From: Chlamydiales bacterium
GTDB taxonomy: Bacteria; Chlamydiota; Chlamydiia; Chlamydiales; JAAKFR01
Direction of reading: 5' to 3'
Length of the DNA stretch: 64,000 bases
Assembly: GCA_024233495.1 (NCBI GenBank)
Contig: JACKPM010000004.1
Coordinates: 62,001-126,000 of the forward strand
Of the stretch, positions 1 to 7,857 are shown piece after piece. The first letter of the stretch is position 1. The number at the start of each line of letters is the position of its first letter. Position numbers and translations under genes: made by a program. Below the pieces are notes generated by a model. It searched no databases. It was given only the letters and a program-made list of their open reading frames with translations, and had not been told where the DNA came from.

Positions 1-1986
1 GCATGAGAGGCGAGTTTTGGAGTCGTGGGTGTAGCAAAGGCGCGACGCAAGCTTGACGCCATATTCACGCCAATTTGGTTCAGCGACTCGACGAATAGCC
101 TCTGCTGCAGTGCGGCGCACCAATAAAGAGGAGTGCCTTAGATAGGGAAAAAGCGTTTCCACATGCTCCCCCTTCCCTTCAAATCCCAAAATTTCGACAC
201 CAGCTTTCACTTCGTTCTCCACCTTAGAATGCAAAAGCTCCTGCAGCCTCTCTTCAGCGAGAGAGCAAAACGAAGGGAGCTGGTGGCTAAAAGGGGTGGT
301 TTTGAGTGTTAAAATAGCGGCAGCGCGAAGGCCCAGGTTCTCATTGTGGAGGTCGTGCAAAATCCGCTCAGGTCGGAAGAGGCCGTGACGTGCGAAGTAG
401 AAGTGAATGGCAGACTGAATTGCGGGGTAGGGAAGTTGTCGGCGCCACCTCTCTAGCCTTTCTACAACAACGCCCTCCTTAGCAGCAAAACTATCGCTCA
501 AAAGCTCAATTGCCCGCAGCTTGCCAGGGAGGGTCAACAAATTGACGTGGTTTAAGAGGCGTCCCAAAACTTTAGGCTCCTCGAGCTTTAGCAAATACTC
601 AAAGGCAAGAAGCTGACTTTTCTCGTGAGGTAGCTTGAGCTGTGCAAAGAGGCGAAACTCTACGTCGAGCCGCTCCTTCTTAGGAATCCATTCAATCGCC
701 TTCTTTCCAAAACGAATCGATGTAGCAACGAGGTTTTGGAAGATTGCCTTCGGATAGTAGTGGCGTAAGAAGAGTACAACGAGGAAGGCAGCAATCGCAA
801 CCCCTGTACCCAAGTAGAGGCCGTAGGAGTGGAAGACCAAAAGTAGTAAAGAAGCGGCTAGCATGCCTGCTGGCTCAACAAAGGACTCAACAGTCACTCG
901 AATTTGATTCTTGATTTTCGTAGGGACTCCAGAAAGGAGTAGGTTCAAGTTGTTGTCATCAATCACATAAGACATGCCCTCCCGCGCCACCATGGCAAAG
1001 ATAGCGATTGAAAGGCCATCTCTCCAAAACCAGAAGCAAAAGAGAGTGAGCAAGACAGTGGGGGCGAGCACCACAATGTTATTTACGCCGATACGCTTTA
1101 CTAATCGGCTATAAGCAACAAAGCCAAGCACCATATTGCCTAAGGAGATCCACATGCTGCACGCTCCTACAAAGCTTGTCAGCTTGTTCCCAGCCTCTCC
1201 TAAAAAATGCTTTTCAAAGTTGCTCATGTAGTTGAACTCTGTGACCACATAGAGGAGCTGCATCACTAAATAGAAGAAGATAAGAGAGAGAGTAAAGCGG
1301 GACTTCGCGATCGCAGTAAGAGCACTTTTTAATGTAAGAGGAGGGGGAGAGTCGAGATGATCTAAGTGCTCATCGAGAACGGGAGGAGTGGTGCGTGCGA
1401 TCTGTACGACGAAGGGGAGGGCAGAAAGAGTAGCAACTCCATAAAGAAGCATTAGTATTCCCTCTCCTACAAACTGAACCGTATAGGCGATTACAGCTGC
1501 AGCTAAAAAATCTCCTAATAGTAAAAAAGAATTGAAGAAGGAGAAAAAGCGTTTCCCATCTTGTAAATCAAAATATTGATCGATAAAGGCCCAAAACGTG
1601 ATGTAGCTAGAGATAGGAATGATCCACCCCATCACTCGGAAAGCGAACCAAAAAGCAGTGCTTTCAGCAAGGGAGGTAAAGGTGTAGAGGGCGTAGAAGG
1701 TAAAAAGGGTAGCGCTCCAAACGGTGATAATGCCTGCAAGGAGATGGCGAATGGCGATGCGGTTGAGCAAAAAGAGCATGATCGCAGAGATGACACAAAG
1801 GCCGCAAGCGATCACGACATAGCAGCTAGGGAGAACAGCTGAGCCTACATGCTCGAGAAAGGTACCCTCCGAGAGAGTGAACATGCCATACGTACCAAAG
1901 CTCCACAGCAACCCTAAAAGAGTAAAAAGCTGAGTCTTTTTGGCCTCTCCAGGCTGCAAGTTAAAGAGTATGCGTAGAGCGGACAC
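1..1986 (-). CDS. NTT-family-like transporter with C-terminal HEAT repeats (partial at left edge)
   Basis: Open frame on the minus strand running off the left edge; 662 codons are visible. Roughly residues 20-415 form about 12 hydrophobic segments. The remaining 250 visible residues are soluble, Leu/Glu/Arg-rich and helical, with repeated pairs typical of HEAT repeats. This matches the atypical NTT (ATP/ADP carrier-like) group with a HEAT tail that is known in chlamydiae. The substrate is unknown, and nucleotide exchange should not be assumed. I chose the GTG start at 1986 because a purine-rich GGGGGA lies 6 nt upstream and a strong promoter lies 31 nt upstream. The ATG at 1998-2000 is out of frame. 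An MFS carrier fused to HEAT repeats is the alternative reading. The C-terminus is not in the window. Confidence 0.8.
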   Translation of the reverse strand, partial: MSALRILFNLQPGEAKKTQLFTLLGLLWSFGTYGMFTLSEGTFLEHVGSAVLPSCYVVIACGLCVISAIMLFLLNRIAIRHLLAGIITVWSATLFTFYALYTFTSLAESTAFWFAFRVMGWIIPISSYITFWAFIDQYFDLQDGKRFFSFFNSFLLLGDFLAAAVIAYTVQFVGEGILMLLYGVATLSALPFVVQIARTTPPVLDEHLDHLDSPPPLTLKSALTAIAKSRFTLSLIFFYLVMQLLYVVTEFNYMSNFEKHFLGEAGNKLTSFVGACSMWISLGNMVLGFVAYSRLVKRIGVNNIVVLAPTVLLTLFCFWFWRDGLSIAIFAMVAREGMSYVIDDNNLNLLLSGVPTKIKNQIRVTVESFVEPAGMLAASLLLLVFHSYGLYLGTGVAIAAFLVVLFLRHYYPKAIFQNLVATSIRFGKKAIEWIPKKERLDVEFRLFAQLKLPHEKSQLLAFEYLLKLEEPKVLGRLLNHVNLLTLPGKLRAIELLSDSFAAKEGVVVERLERWRRQLPYPAIQSAIHFYFARHGLFRPERILHDLHNENLGLRAAAILTLKTTPFSHQLPSFCSLAEERLQELLHSKVENEVKAGVEILGFEGKGEHVETLFPYLRHSSLLVRRTAAEAIRRVAEPNWREYGVKLASRLCYTHDSKTRLSC

Positions 1987-2016
1987 ACGCGATCCCCCAT
2001 TACATGGAAAGCAAGG

Positions 2017-2045
2017 ATTATAGAGCAAAGCGTACTAAATCTCAA
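2017..2045 (-). promoter_or_regulatory. Sigma-70-type promoter of the NTT-HEAT gene
   Basis: On the minus strand TTGAGA (2045-2040) and a perfect TATAAT (2022-2017) are separated by exactly 17 bp. Transcription would start near 2010, giving a leader of about 24 nt before the GTG at 1986. Confidence 0.7.
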
Positions 2046-2096
2046 CCACTCAACCCTTCTTTACGTATATAGGTATAAATTTATTGAACTTTGCCT

Positions 2097-2135
2097 CCAA
2101 AAAAAAGGGTGTGGAGAGAAAACTCCACACCCTTC
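2097..2135 (-). terminator. Rho-independent terminator
   Basis: A perfect 10-bp stem (2107-2116 with 2123-2132, loop 2117-2122) is followed on the minus strand by a run of eight U (2106-2099). It lies 35 bp past the stop of the minus-strand gene ending at 2170 and insulates it from the NTT-HEAT promoter. Confidence 0.85.
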
Positions 2136-2169
2136 ACTTGAAACACTAGCGTACAATCTATGCCTGGTC

Positions 2170-2721
2170 TTAGGCTTTCGCAGCATCCTTATGTGGGTGG
2201 CCTTCTCGGAAATTCGATTCAAAAGGATTAGCTCCAGTTGAATGCATTGCAGTCGGATTATATTGGGTGAGGGAGGGAGAACTAGCCAGCGCATCTTCTT
2301 GACCCGATCCATCTCTGGGGGAGTAACCCGAAAAATCGTTCAGAGAACCAGTCTCATCATCTCCTAATACAACTAAAGTGGGATGACCAGAAGCGGCCTC
2401 ATGGGCTTGCCTGTTGCTGCATTTGCCTGCGTAGCTGCAACCAGCCCATGTGATGAGCATCAATGCTACTGTCAGGCTACCTGCTAGAGTAACCCAAAGA
2501 GCGTTCTTAGCAAAAAGTTGCGCGCCTTGTGAAAGGTGGCCACTAAATCCAAGCGCTCCAAAGACGGTTGTCAATATTGCAAGTGTTGCAAGCGCTGCCA
2601 AAGCTGCGCCTTGAACACGCGCATTTCTGATATTTGCTTCATAGTCTTGTTTTGATTCTGGGTGTCTCAATTCGCAAGGGTTGTAACCTCTAACACTTGC
2701 ACAGAATGCTCCTAGTACCAT
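2170..2721 (-). CDS. Small membrane protein with a bilobed hydrophobic domain (Inc-like candidate)
   Basis: 183 residues, no recognised family. Two hydrophobic helices (about residues 36-59 and 74-95) are separated by a short loop, followed by a hydrophilic tail of about 85 residues rich in Ser, Gly, Asp and His. This is the bilobed topology of chlamydial inclusion-membrane proteins. That is a layout argument only, because such helices also occur in ordinary inner-membrane proteins. I chose the ATG at 2721 because GGAGG (2729-2733) sits 7 nt upstream; an in-frame TTG further upstream has no such site. It has its own promoter and terminator, so it is monocistronic. The leader carries a hairpin at 2759-2782. 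Confidence 0.6.
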   Translation of the reverse strand: MVLGAFCASVRGYNPCELRHPESKQDYEANIRNARVQGAALAALATLAILTTVFGALGFSGHLSQGAQLFAKNALWVTLAGSLTVALMLITWAGCSYAGKCSNRQAHEAASGHPTLVVLGDDETGSLNDFSGYSPRDGSGQEDALASSPSLTQYNPTAMHSTGANPFESNFREGHPHKDAAKA

Positions 2722-2758
2722 AATTAAACCTCCAGTGGTTTTAAAAAACAATTGTCTT

Positions 2759-2782
2759 GTGGCTTAAATGGGCATAAGCCAC
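2759..2782 (-). promoter_or_regulatory. Perfect 8-bp inverted repeat in the leader of the 2170-2721 gene
   Basis: GTGGCTTA (2759-2766) and TAAGCCAC (2775-2782) form a perfect inverted repeat with an 8-nt spacer. It lies between the predicted minus-strand transcription start (about 2790) and the start codon. It could be an RNA hairpin in the leader or a dimeric regulator site. Confidence 0.4.
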
Positions 2783-2796
2783 CCTCTCTTGTGTAA

Positions 2797-2826
2797 ATAG
2801 TAGATTAAGGCATTAATTTTTGACAA
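2797..2826 (-). promoter_or_regulatory. Promoter of the 2170-2721 gene, -35 shared with the divergent gene
   Basis: On the minus strand TTGTCA (2826-2821) and TACTAT (2802-2797) are 18 bp apart. On the plus strand a perfect TTGACA occupies 2820-2825 in front of the CDF gene, so the two divergent -35 boxes physically overlap. The plus-strand -10 is weak (AAGATT 2843-2848, abutting the ATG). Confidence 0.5.
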
Positions 2827-2848
2827 ACGTAAAGCTTATTTTAAGATT

Positions 2849-3733
2849 ATGACAAGTCGTACACTCACAGCAAAAGGAGAAAAAAGAGCGGTTCAACTCT
2901 CTTTGTTCCTTGGGATTTTACTTTTAGGGATAAAAATTTTTGTATTTTCCCTTACACGCTCATCCGCTGCATTTGCGGATCTTTTTGAAGGGGGCTGCCA
3001 TTTGCTCGTTGTGCTTTTTGCTACTTTCAGCCTCTCATTCGCACAAAAACCAGCAGATAAGGAGCACCACTATGGGCATGACCGCATTGCCTTCTTCTCC
3101 GCGGGCTTTGAAGGGGGAATGATTCTCTTTGCTGCAGTCGCAATTTTTCAGCAGCTCTTCACTCACCGCTCCCCCACAGAAAATCTTCAGGAGGGGGTTT
3201 TGCTCGTCTCCCTCTCTTTTTTATTGAACGGCGCTTTGGCCCTCTATCTCATGAGGTTTGAGAATCTTATTTTGCAAGCGAATGGGAAACATCTTTTGAC
3301 TGACTGCTTGACAAGTGGGGGAGTGCTTATCGCACTTCTTCTGCCTTTTCTTGACCAGGCAATTGCGGCTCTCATTGCACTCAACATTTTATGGACAGCG
3401 CTTCGGCTTCTAAGAAAAGCTTTTGATGGCTTGATGGATCGAGCTGACCCCAAGATAGATAAGAAATTGCATGCCTTGATGAAGGCAGAGGCTGATAGGC
3501 ATGCAATTGAATTTCATCAGCTGCGTCATCGTCTTATGGGAAATAGTTTGCAAGTAGATGTTCATCTTCTTTTTCCTAAGGGGCTTACTTTGTTTAAAGC
3601 CCATCATATTGCGACTGAGATTGAGCGAGAAGTTGTAGGTTCTTTTTTGCAGCCTGTTGATTTTGTGAGTCATATAGAGCCCTCAGAGGATCACGACAAC
3701 TATCATAAACAAATTCTTGGTCATAATGGCTAG
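2849..3733 (+). CDS. Cation diffusion facilitator (CDF) family metal transporter
   Basis: 294 residues with about six hydrophobic segments over residues 15-195 and a soluble C-terminal domain. A His/Gly-rich signature (HHYGHDR, near residue 73) and an HxxxD pair in the fifth segment (HLLTD, near 148) mark the CDF family, which exports Zn, Fe or Mn by proton antiport. The metal site of helix 2 is normally DxxxD. Here it reads D44-L-F-E47-G48, so the second Asp is missing and a Glu sits one position earlier, which may change metal choice. The C-terminal dimerisation domain contains several His residues. The gene is divergent from the membrane protein upstream, with overlapping -35 boxes. No clear ribosome binding site precedes the ATG. 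Confidence 0.85.
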   Translation: MTSRTLTAKGEKRAVQLSLFLGILLLGIKIFVFSLTRSSAAFADLFEGGCHLLVVLFATFSLSFAQKPADKEHHYGHDRIAFFSAGFEGGMILFAAVAIFQQLFTHRSPTENLQEGVLLVSLSFLLNGALALYLMRFENLILQANGKHLLTDCLTSGGVLIALLLPFLDQAIAALIALNILWTALRLLRKAFDGLMDRADPKIDKKLHALMKAEADRHAIEFHQLRHRLMGNSLQVDVHLLFPKGLTLFKAHHIATEIEREVVGSFLQPVDFVSHIEPSEDHDNYHKQILGHNG

Positions 3734-3942
3734 ACTTCGTTTATACTTGAGGAAGCTCCGATGAATAGCCGGTCAGCCAGATTTTGGCCGCATTTTTGAC
3801 AAAGGGAGGTTCAGAGGCCAAACGCTGATCTGTGTTGGGTTAGTCGAGCTGAGAATGATGCTTTGTTCAAAATATGGATGAAAGCTGATAAGCGGAAGTT
3901 ATAGTCAAATCAGGGCTACCTGTAGAAACGGAGGTTCGATCT
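3734..3942 (+). other. Intergenic region with possible repeat relics
   Basis: No gene seen. A stretch around 3775-3820 weakly resembles interspersed family A (GCCGGTCAGCC, then GACAAAGG). A 13-nt match to the end of family B (TATAGTCAAATC) lies at about 3900. Both are short and may be relics or chance. Confidence 0.3.
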
Positions 3943-4344
3943 ATGCGGGTTGGGGGAATCACATCGATGCTTCACTTTCGAGGAGGCGATGATCTAGGGG
4001 TTCAACGCAAAGGCTGGGAAAAATCGATGAATGCGTTGACGCGAGAGTTGGACTCAGGTTTAGCTCCTCCTCCTGCGCTCCCTTTTGATGGGGGGAAGAC
4101 AGATGGAGTTTATGCGCGCATTGTGGCGCAAAACACGGTTGAGGCTTACAAGGGTTATTTTCAGACAAAAGGTGGAAATATGAAGCTTGTGGATGAGCTT
4201 CAAAATGTGCACGATGACTTGAATGAATTGATGAGTCCCACGGTAAAAGATGTGAATCAAGCTCTTCAAAAGGCGAATGCGCTGGTTGAAGAGCTAAGAG
4301 GGGAAAAGCAGACTCCTGCCAATATTCCTTTAATCCCAACGTAG
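3943..4344 (+). CDS. Hypothetical protein, helical
   Basis: 133 residues, no recognised family, no signal peptide or membrane segment. The C-terminal half (about 75-120) is predicted helical with regular Leu/Val spacing that could form a coiled coil. A good GGAGG site lies 8 nt before the ATG. The next gene starts 7 nt downstream, so the two form a small operon. An antisense frame of the same length exists but has no ribosome binding site. Confidence 0.6.
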   Translation: MRVGGITSMLHFRGGDDLGVQRKGWEKSMNALTRELDSGLAPPPALPFDGGKTDGVYARIVAQNTVEAYKGYFQTKGGNMKLVDELQNVHDDLNELMSPTVKDVNQALQKANALVEELRGEKQTPANIPLIPT

Positions 4345-4351
4345 GTGAGAA

Positions 4352-4696
4352 ATGGCGCAAAAGCGATTAATAGAGCAGCTTGAGCTTCTAAGAGAGGTAA
4401 TTGATTCGAGTCCCTACCTTTCAAGGGGGAGTCGGAAAGAATTAGAAAAAGAGATCGCACAGCTTCGACAAGAGCTTGCGGAGCAGCGCAATTTGCTTGA
4501 GTGTAAAAAGAAAATTTCTGATGTAGAGCTTCGTGTTGCTTCAAATGAAGTTGACTCCGTTTTAAATCAGATTCACCATTTGAATCCTTCTAGTCCAAGG
4601 CTTAGTGAAATTCGATTGGTCGCAACGCGTCTTTTCGGGGGAGAGATATCTGCAGAGCAAAGTCGAGAAGAGATTCATAAAATCCTTCATCCTTAA
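4352..4696 (+). CDS. Hypothetical coiled-coil protein
   Basis: 114 residues, no recognised family. Residues 5-50 are strongly helical with heptad-like Leu and many Glu/Arg/Gln (coiled coil). The tail is a mixed helical region. Purine-rich AGGTGAG lies just before the ATG. It is paired with the 133-residue gene upstream. The TAA stop is directly followed by a family A repeat at 4697. Confidence 0.6.
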   Translation: MAQKRLIEQLELLREVIDSSPYLSRGSRKELEKEIAQLRQELAEQRNLLECKKKISDVELRVASNEVDSVLNQIHHLNPSSPRLSEIRLVATRLFGGEISAEQSREEIHKILHP

Positions 4697-4839
4697 ATGG
4701 TGTCGTCAAATTTTCTCCTTTGTCAGCCGGATCTTTTCTGCCAAGATGCGCCCTTGCAACCTCGGAAGTAGCGCTTTGGCTACTCCCTTCGCTTTCGATT
4801 GCGCATTTTGTCTAGATGGTGTCGTCAAATTTTCTGAAG
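4697..4839 (+). repeat. Interspersed repeat family A, copy 1
   Basis: Begins ATGGTGTCGTC directly after the upstream stop codon and continues nearly identical to the reverse complement of the copy at 50181-50349 for about 110 bp. It ends with a second direct copy of the terminal sequence TAGATGGTGTCGTC (around 4814-4839). It is therefore a partial or rearranged element placed just before emrA. Confidence 0.85.
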
Positions 4840-4897
4840 CTCTCGAAAATCACAACCAAGTTCGCTCAAAAATATATTTATGCTATAGCGGCTTGAT

Positions 4898-6055
4898 ATG
4901 GATAGTAGTTTACTTGAGCGGGCGCGCCGAAAAAAACGCGTGACGTGGGCAATTTTCCTCGTCATTCTCTTCTCAGCTCTTTTTGCTGCATGGCTTTTCT
5001 ATTGGTTTGTCTTTGGGCGGTATGAGACAAAGACGGAAGATGCCTATGTGGGGGGCAATATCTTTGCTGTGACAGCTTCTGTGAGCGCTACTGCTCTGAA
5101 TGTCTATGCGGACAGGAGTGATTTGGTAGAAGATGGGCAGCTACTAGTCGATCTAGATGTATCTGAAGTGGCAGTGCGCTTATCGCGTGCAGAGGCGCAA
5201 CTCGCGCAGGCAGTGCGAGAAGCTGTGCAGCTGCGAGAAAAAGTGAATGCAGCGGCTGAGACGCTCCGTTTGCGTGAGGTGGAGCAGGCCCAGGCAGCTC
5301 TTCTTTTTGCCCATCGGAAGAACTTGCAGCTTTCTGGCGCGATTCCGCAAGAGGAGATCACGCAGGCACAGACAAATTTAGAGGTGGCTGTACAAAGAAC
5401 GCGCATTGCAGCGGCTCTGCTTGAGCAAGTGGAGGCACGCATTGAGGGGACCTCTATTTTTACTGATCCAGAAGTGCTTGTGATGAAGGCGAACTACATT
5501 GAGAGTTTCTTGGATTATCAAGATGGGCAAATTACGAGTCCTGTTAGAGGGTATGTAGCGCAGCGAGAAGTGCAAGCTGGTGATGATATAAACAAGGGAG
5601 AGACAGTAATGACGATTGTCCCTCTTGATGATGTGTGGGTCACAGCCAACTTTAAAGAGACAAAAATCGAAAACTTGAGCATTGGGCAGCCTGTTACGCT
5701 CTATTCCTCTGCGTATGGAAAGAAGGTGAAGTACAAGGGTGAAGTGTATGGGGCTGTGCCTGGAACAGGCGTAAGTTTTAGTCTCTTGCCTCCACAAAAT
5801 GCGACAGGCAATTGGATCAAAATCGTGCAGAGGGTGCCAGTCTTGATCAAATTGTGCGAGCCGCCGCCAGAGAAATACCCGCTTTTATTGGGGCTTTCAA
5901 TGAGTGTCCATGTAGACACAAAAAAGAGAGGGGAGTCTTTGATGCCTGTATCAAATGCTGTGCGTTCAGTCTCTTCAACACCTCAAGATGATCACAATAT
6001 CCGACTAGGAGCTGAGCGTGCGGATGCGATCATCCGCGCTAATATTTATGAATAA
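4898..6055 (+). CDS. emrA: EmrA/HlyD-type membrane fusion (periplasmic adaptor) protein
   Basis: 385 residues. One N-terminal membrane anchor (about 16-38) precedes a barrel-sandwich half (KTEDAYVGG), a long alpha-hairpin rich in Ala/Glu/Gln (about 85-175) and the second barrel half. The EmrA signature region follows at about 205-255 (SPVRGYVAQ, then IVPLDDVWVTANFKETK). In Gram-negative bacteria such adaptors bridge an inner-membrane MFS pump and an outer-membrane channel, and both partners follow here. The gap to emrB is 266 bp and contains a family A repeat, which is unusual for this operon. No strong ribosome binding site precedes the ATG. Confidence 0.9.
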   Translation: MDSSLLERARRKKRVTWAIFLVILFSALFAAWLFYWFVFGRYETKTEDAYVGGNIFAVTASVSATALNVYADRSDLVEDGQLLVDLDVSEVAVRLSRAEAQLAQAVREAVQLREKVNAAAETLRLREVEQAQAALLFAHRKNLQLSGAIPQEEITQAQTNLEVAVQRTRIAAALLEQVEARIEGTSIFTDPEVLVMKANYIESFLDYQDGQITSPVRGYVAQREVQAGDDINKGETVMTIVPLDDVWVTANFKETKIENLSIGQPVTLYSSAYGKKVKYKGEVYGAVPGTGVSFSLLPPQNATGNWIKIVQRVPVLIKLCEPPPEKYPLLLGLSMSVHVDTKKRGESLMPVSNAVRSVSSTPQDDHNIRLGAERADAIIRANIYE

Positions 6056-6136
6056 CTTACTTTATGCGTTTTGTTACCTCCTCAAAGTAAATGACATCAG
6101 CTCATCTGCTGGTGGTTGCTCTTTAACCAACTCATT

Positions 6137-6280
6137 TAGACAGTGTCGTCATAAGATTCCCTCTGAGAGGTGGCTCTTTTCTGTCAAAATGCGCTCTCTC
6201 AACCTCGGAAGTGGCACTTTGGCTACTAGATGGTGTCGTCAAATTTTCTCCTTTGTCAGCCGGATCTTTTCTGCCAAAAG
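6137..6280 (+). repeat. Interspersed repeat family A, copy 2 (between emrA and emrB)
   Basis: A diverged copy (about 6139-6225, starting GTGTCGTC and containing AACCTCGGAAGTGGC) is followed directly by a well-preserved terminal piece (6226-6280, starting TAGATGGTGTCGTC). The layout of an inner body followed by a second terminus is the same as in copy 1. Confidence 0.8.
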
Positions 6281-6308
6281 GCTTCACTCACTCAAAGGAG
6301 GCGACAAA

Positions 6309-6329
6309 ATGCGTAAGATGAGTGAATAA
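6309..6329 (+). other. Six-codon mini-ORF upstream of emrB
   Basis: AAGGAGG at about 6295-6301 is spaced 7 nt from an ATG at 6309 that encodes MRKMSE then TAA. The stop lies one base before the probable emrB ATG (6331). It could couple translation into emrB by reinitiation. It may equally be incidental, with emrB using the GTG at 6322. Confidence 0.3.
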
Positions 6330-6330
6330 A

Positions 6331-7857
6331 ATGCCCCCTCTTCATGGTGCGAAGTTGTGGTTTTTGGCGGTTGCAATTGCAATGGCCACTTTCATGGAGA
6401 TTCTCGACATCTCGATCACGAATGTCACAATTCCTTTTATTGCGGGCGAGCTCAATGTGACGCCTTACCGCGGTACGTGGGTGATCTCAGCTTATGCGCT
6501 TGGCAATTCAGTGATGATTTTGCTCTCAGGATTTTTAGCGCATCGCTTTGGGCAGGTGAGGGTATTTGTTATTTCTGTCGCTCTCTTTGTCTTGACGTCG
6601 GGACTTTGTGGGCTCGCCCCTACTTTCACTGTTTTGATCATCATGCGTGTGTTGCAGGGGATGGTATCGGGGCCCATCATTCCGCTCTCTCAAAGCTTGC
6701 TCCTTACCAACTTTCCCCACTCAAAGCATGCTGTTGCCATTGGTATTTGGTCATCGGTCAATGTGATTGCTCCCATGTTTGGCCCACTGCTTGGTGGTGT
6801 AATTGCAGACTTCATTGGCTGGAGGTGGATCTTCTATGTAAACGTGCCAGTCGGCACCTTCTGCGTGCTCACAACTATGTATCTCTTGCGGCAGCGTGAA
6901 TCAGAAAGGTACAAGGAGCCTGTAAATGTTGTAAATTTTCTCTTCCTCTTTATTGGAATTGGGGCGCTCCAAATTTTCTTGGATCAGGGGAATGAGCGGG
7001 GATGGCTACAATCTCACTTCTTGATTGCCCTTTTGATCATCTCCATCATCTCCCTCTCATTTTTTGTGCTTTGGAGTTTGACCTCAAAACACCCGCTCGT
7101 GGACCTCACGCTCTATGCGAGACGTAACTTCGCCATTGGTAGCCTCTGTGGTCTTATCGCCTCAATTGCGATCTACGGCGGCTTAGTAGTATATCCCATT
7201 TGGCTCGAAACAGAGCTTGGCTATACAGCAATATGGACAGGGTTAGCGCTTATTCCTTTCACGATCTTTCTCCTTATTGGCATTCCCTTTGTCACCTATT
7301 ACATCGAAAAGCATCGACTCGATTTACGAGTCCTCGCTTTCCTAAGTTTTGTTATTTTCATTGTTAGTTGCTATCTTTCAGCGCTCTATAACACACAAGC
7401 AAGCTTTGCCTCTTTACTCTTGCCTCGCTTCATTATTGGAGTAGCTCTTAGCCTCTTTTTCGTTCCTATCATCCTCATTTCGCTCTCAGGTGTGCCGCAC
7501 AACAGACTGCCGCGCGCAACTAGTCTTCTCAGCTTTCAACGAGTTTTTGGTATTGGAGTGGGTTCCTCTTTAGGGGTTGCGATCATGCAGTCACGGCAGA
7601 AATACCATTATGATCATCTCTTACCCCTGATTAATAATGAAAATCGGTGTGTGGATGCCACACTCTCGAAGCTACAAAATATTGGTTTTGACCGCCTCCA
7701 AAGCTTTGCATGGATCCACGATCAAATCGAACACCAAAGCTATATGTTGGGAGTGAATGACTTTTTCTTGGCGGGAATTGCCTTCTTCATCATTCTGAGC
7801 AGCGTGATTTGGTTTGCTCGGCCACCATTTTTATCAGACGTAGGAGGGACGCATTGA
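6331..7857 (+). CDS. emrB: EmrB/QacA-type (DHA2, 14-helix) MFS drug:proton antiporter
   Basis: 508 residues with about 14 hydrophobic segments. The N-terminus carries the DHA2 motif LDISITNV around residue 20. Motif A-like residues are present after helix 2 (FLAHRFGQVRVF). Motif C-like GPxLGG is in helix 5 (FGPLLGGVI). It is the inner-membrane pump of the EmrA-EmrB-outer membrane factor set. The start is uncertain: ATG 6331 is used here; a GTG at 6322 would add three residues. The stop overlaps the start of the next gene, so the downstream channel is probably translationally coupled. Confidence 0.9.
   Translation: MPPLHGAKLWFLAVAIAMATFMEILDISITNVTIPFIAGELNVTPYRGTWVISAYALGNSVMILLSGFLAHRFGQVRVFVISVALFVLTSGLCGLAPTFTVLIIMRVLQGMVSGPIIPLSQSLLLTNFPHSKHAVAIGIWSSVNVIAPMFGPLLGGVIADFIGWRWIFYVNVPVGTFCVLTTMYLLRQRESERYKEPVNVVNFLFLFIGIGALQIFLDQGNERGWLQSHFLIALLIISIISLSFFVLWSLTSKHPLVDLTLYARRNFAIGSLCGLIASIAIYGGLVVYPIWLETELGYTAIWTGLALIPFTIFLLIGIPFVTYYIEKHRLDLRVLAFLSFVIFIVSCYLSALYNTQASFASLLLPRFIIGVALSLFFVPIILISLSGVPHNRLPRATSLLSFQRVFGIGVGSSLGVAIMQSRQKYHYDHLLPLINNENRCVDATLSKLQNIGFDRLQSFAWIHDQIEHQSYMLGVNDFFLAGIAFFIILSSVIWFARPPFLSDVGGTH

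Noticed and set aside
1576..1842. An 88-residue plus-strand frame rich in Lys, Glu and Asp
   Set aside because: It lies entirely inside the minus-strand NTT-HEAT gene, whose membrane-helix codons read backwards give charged residues.
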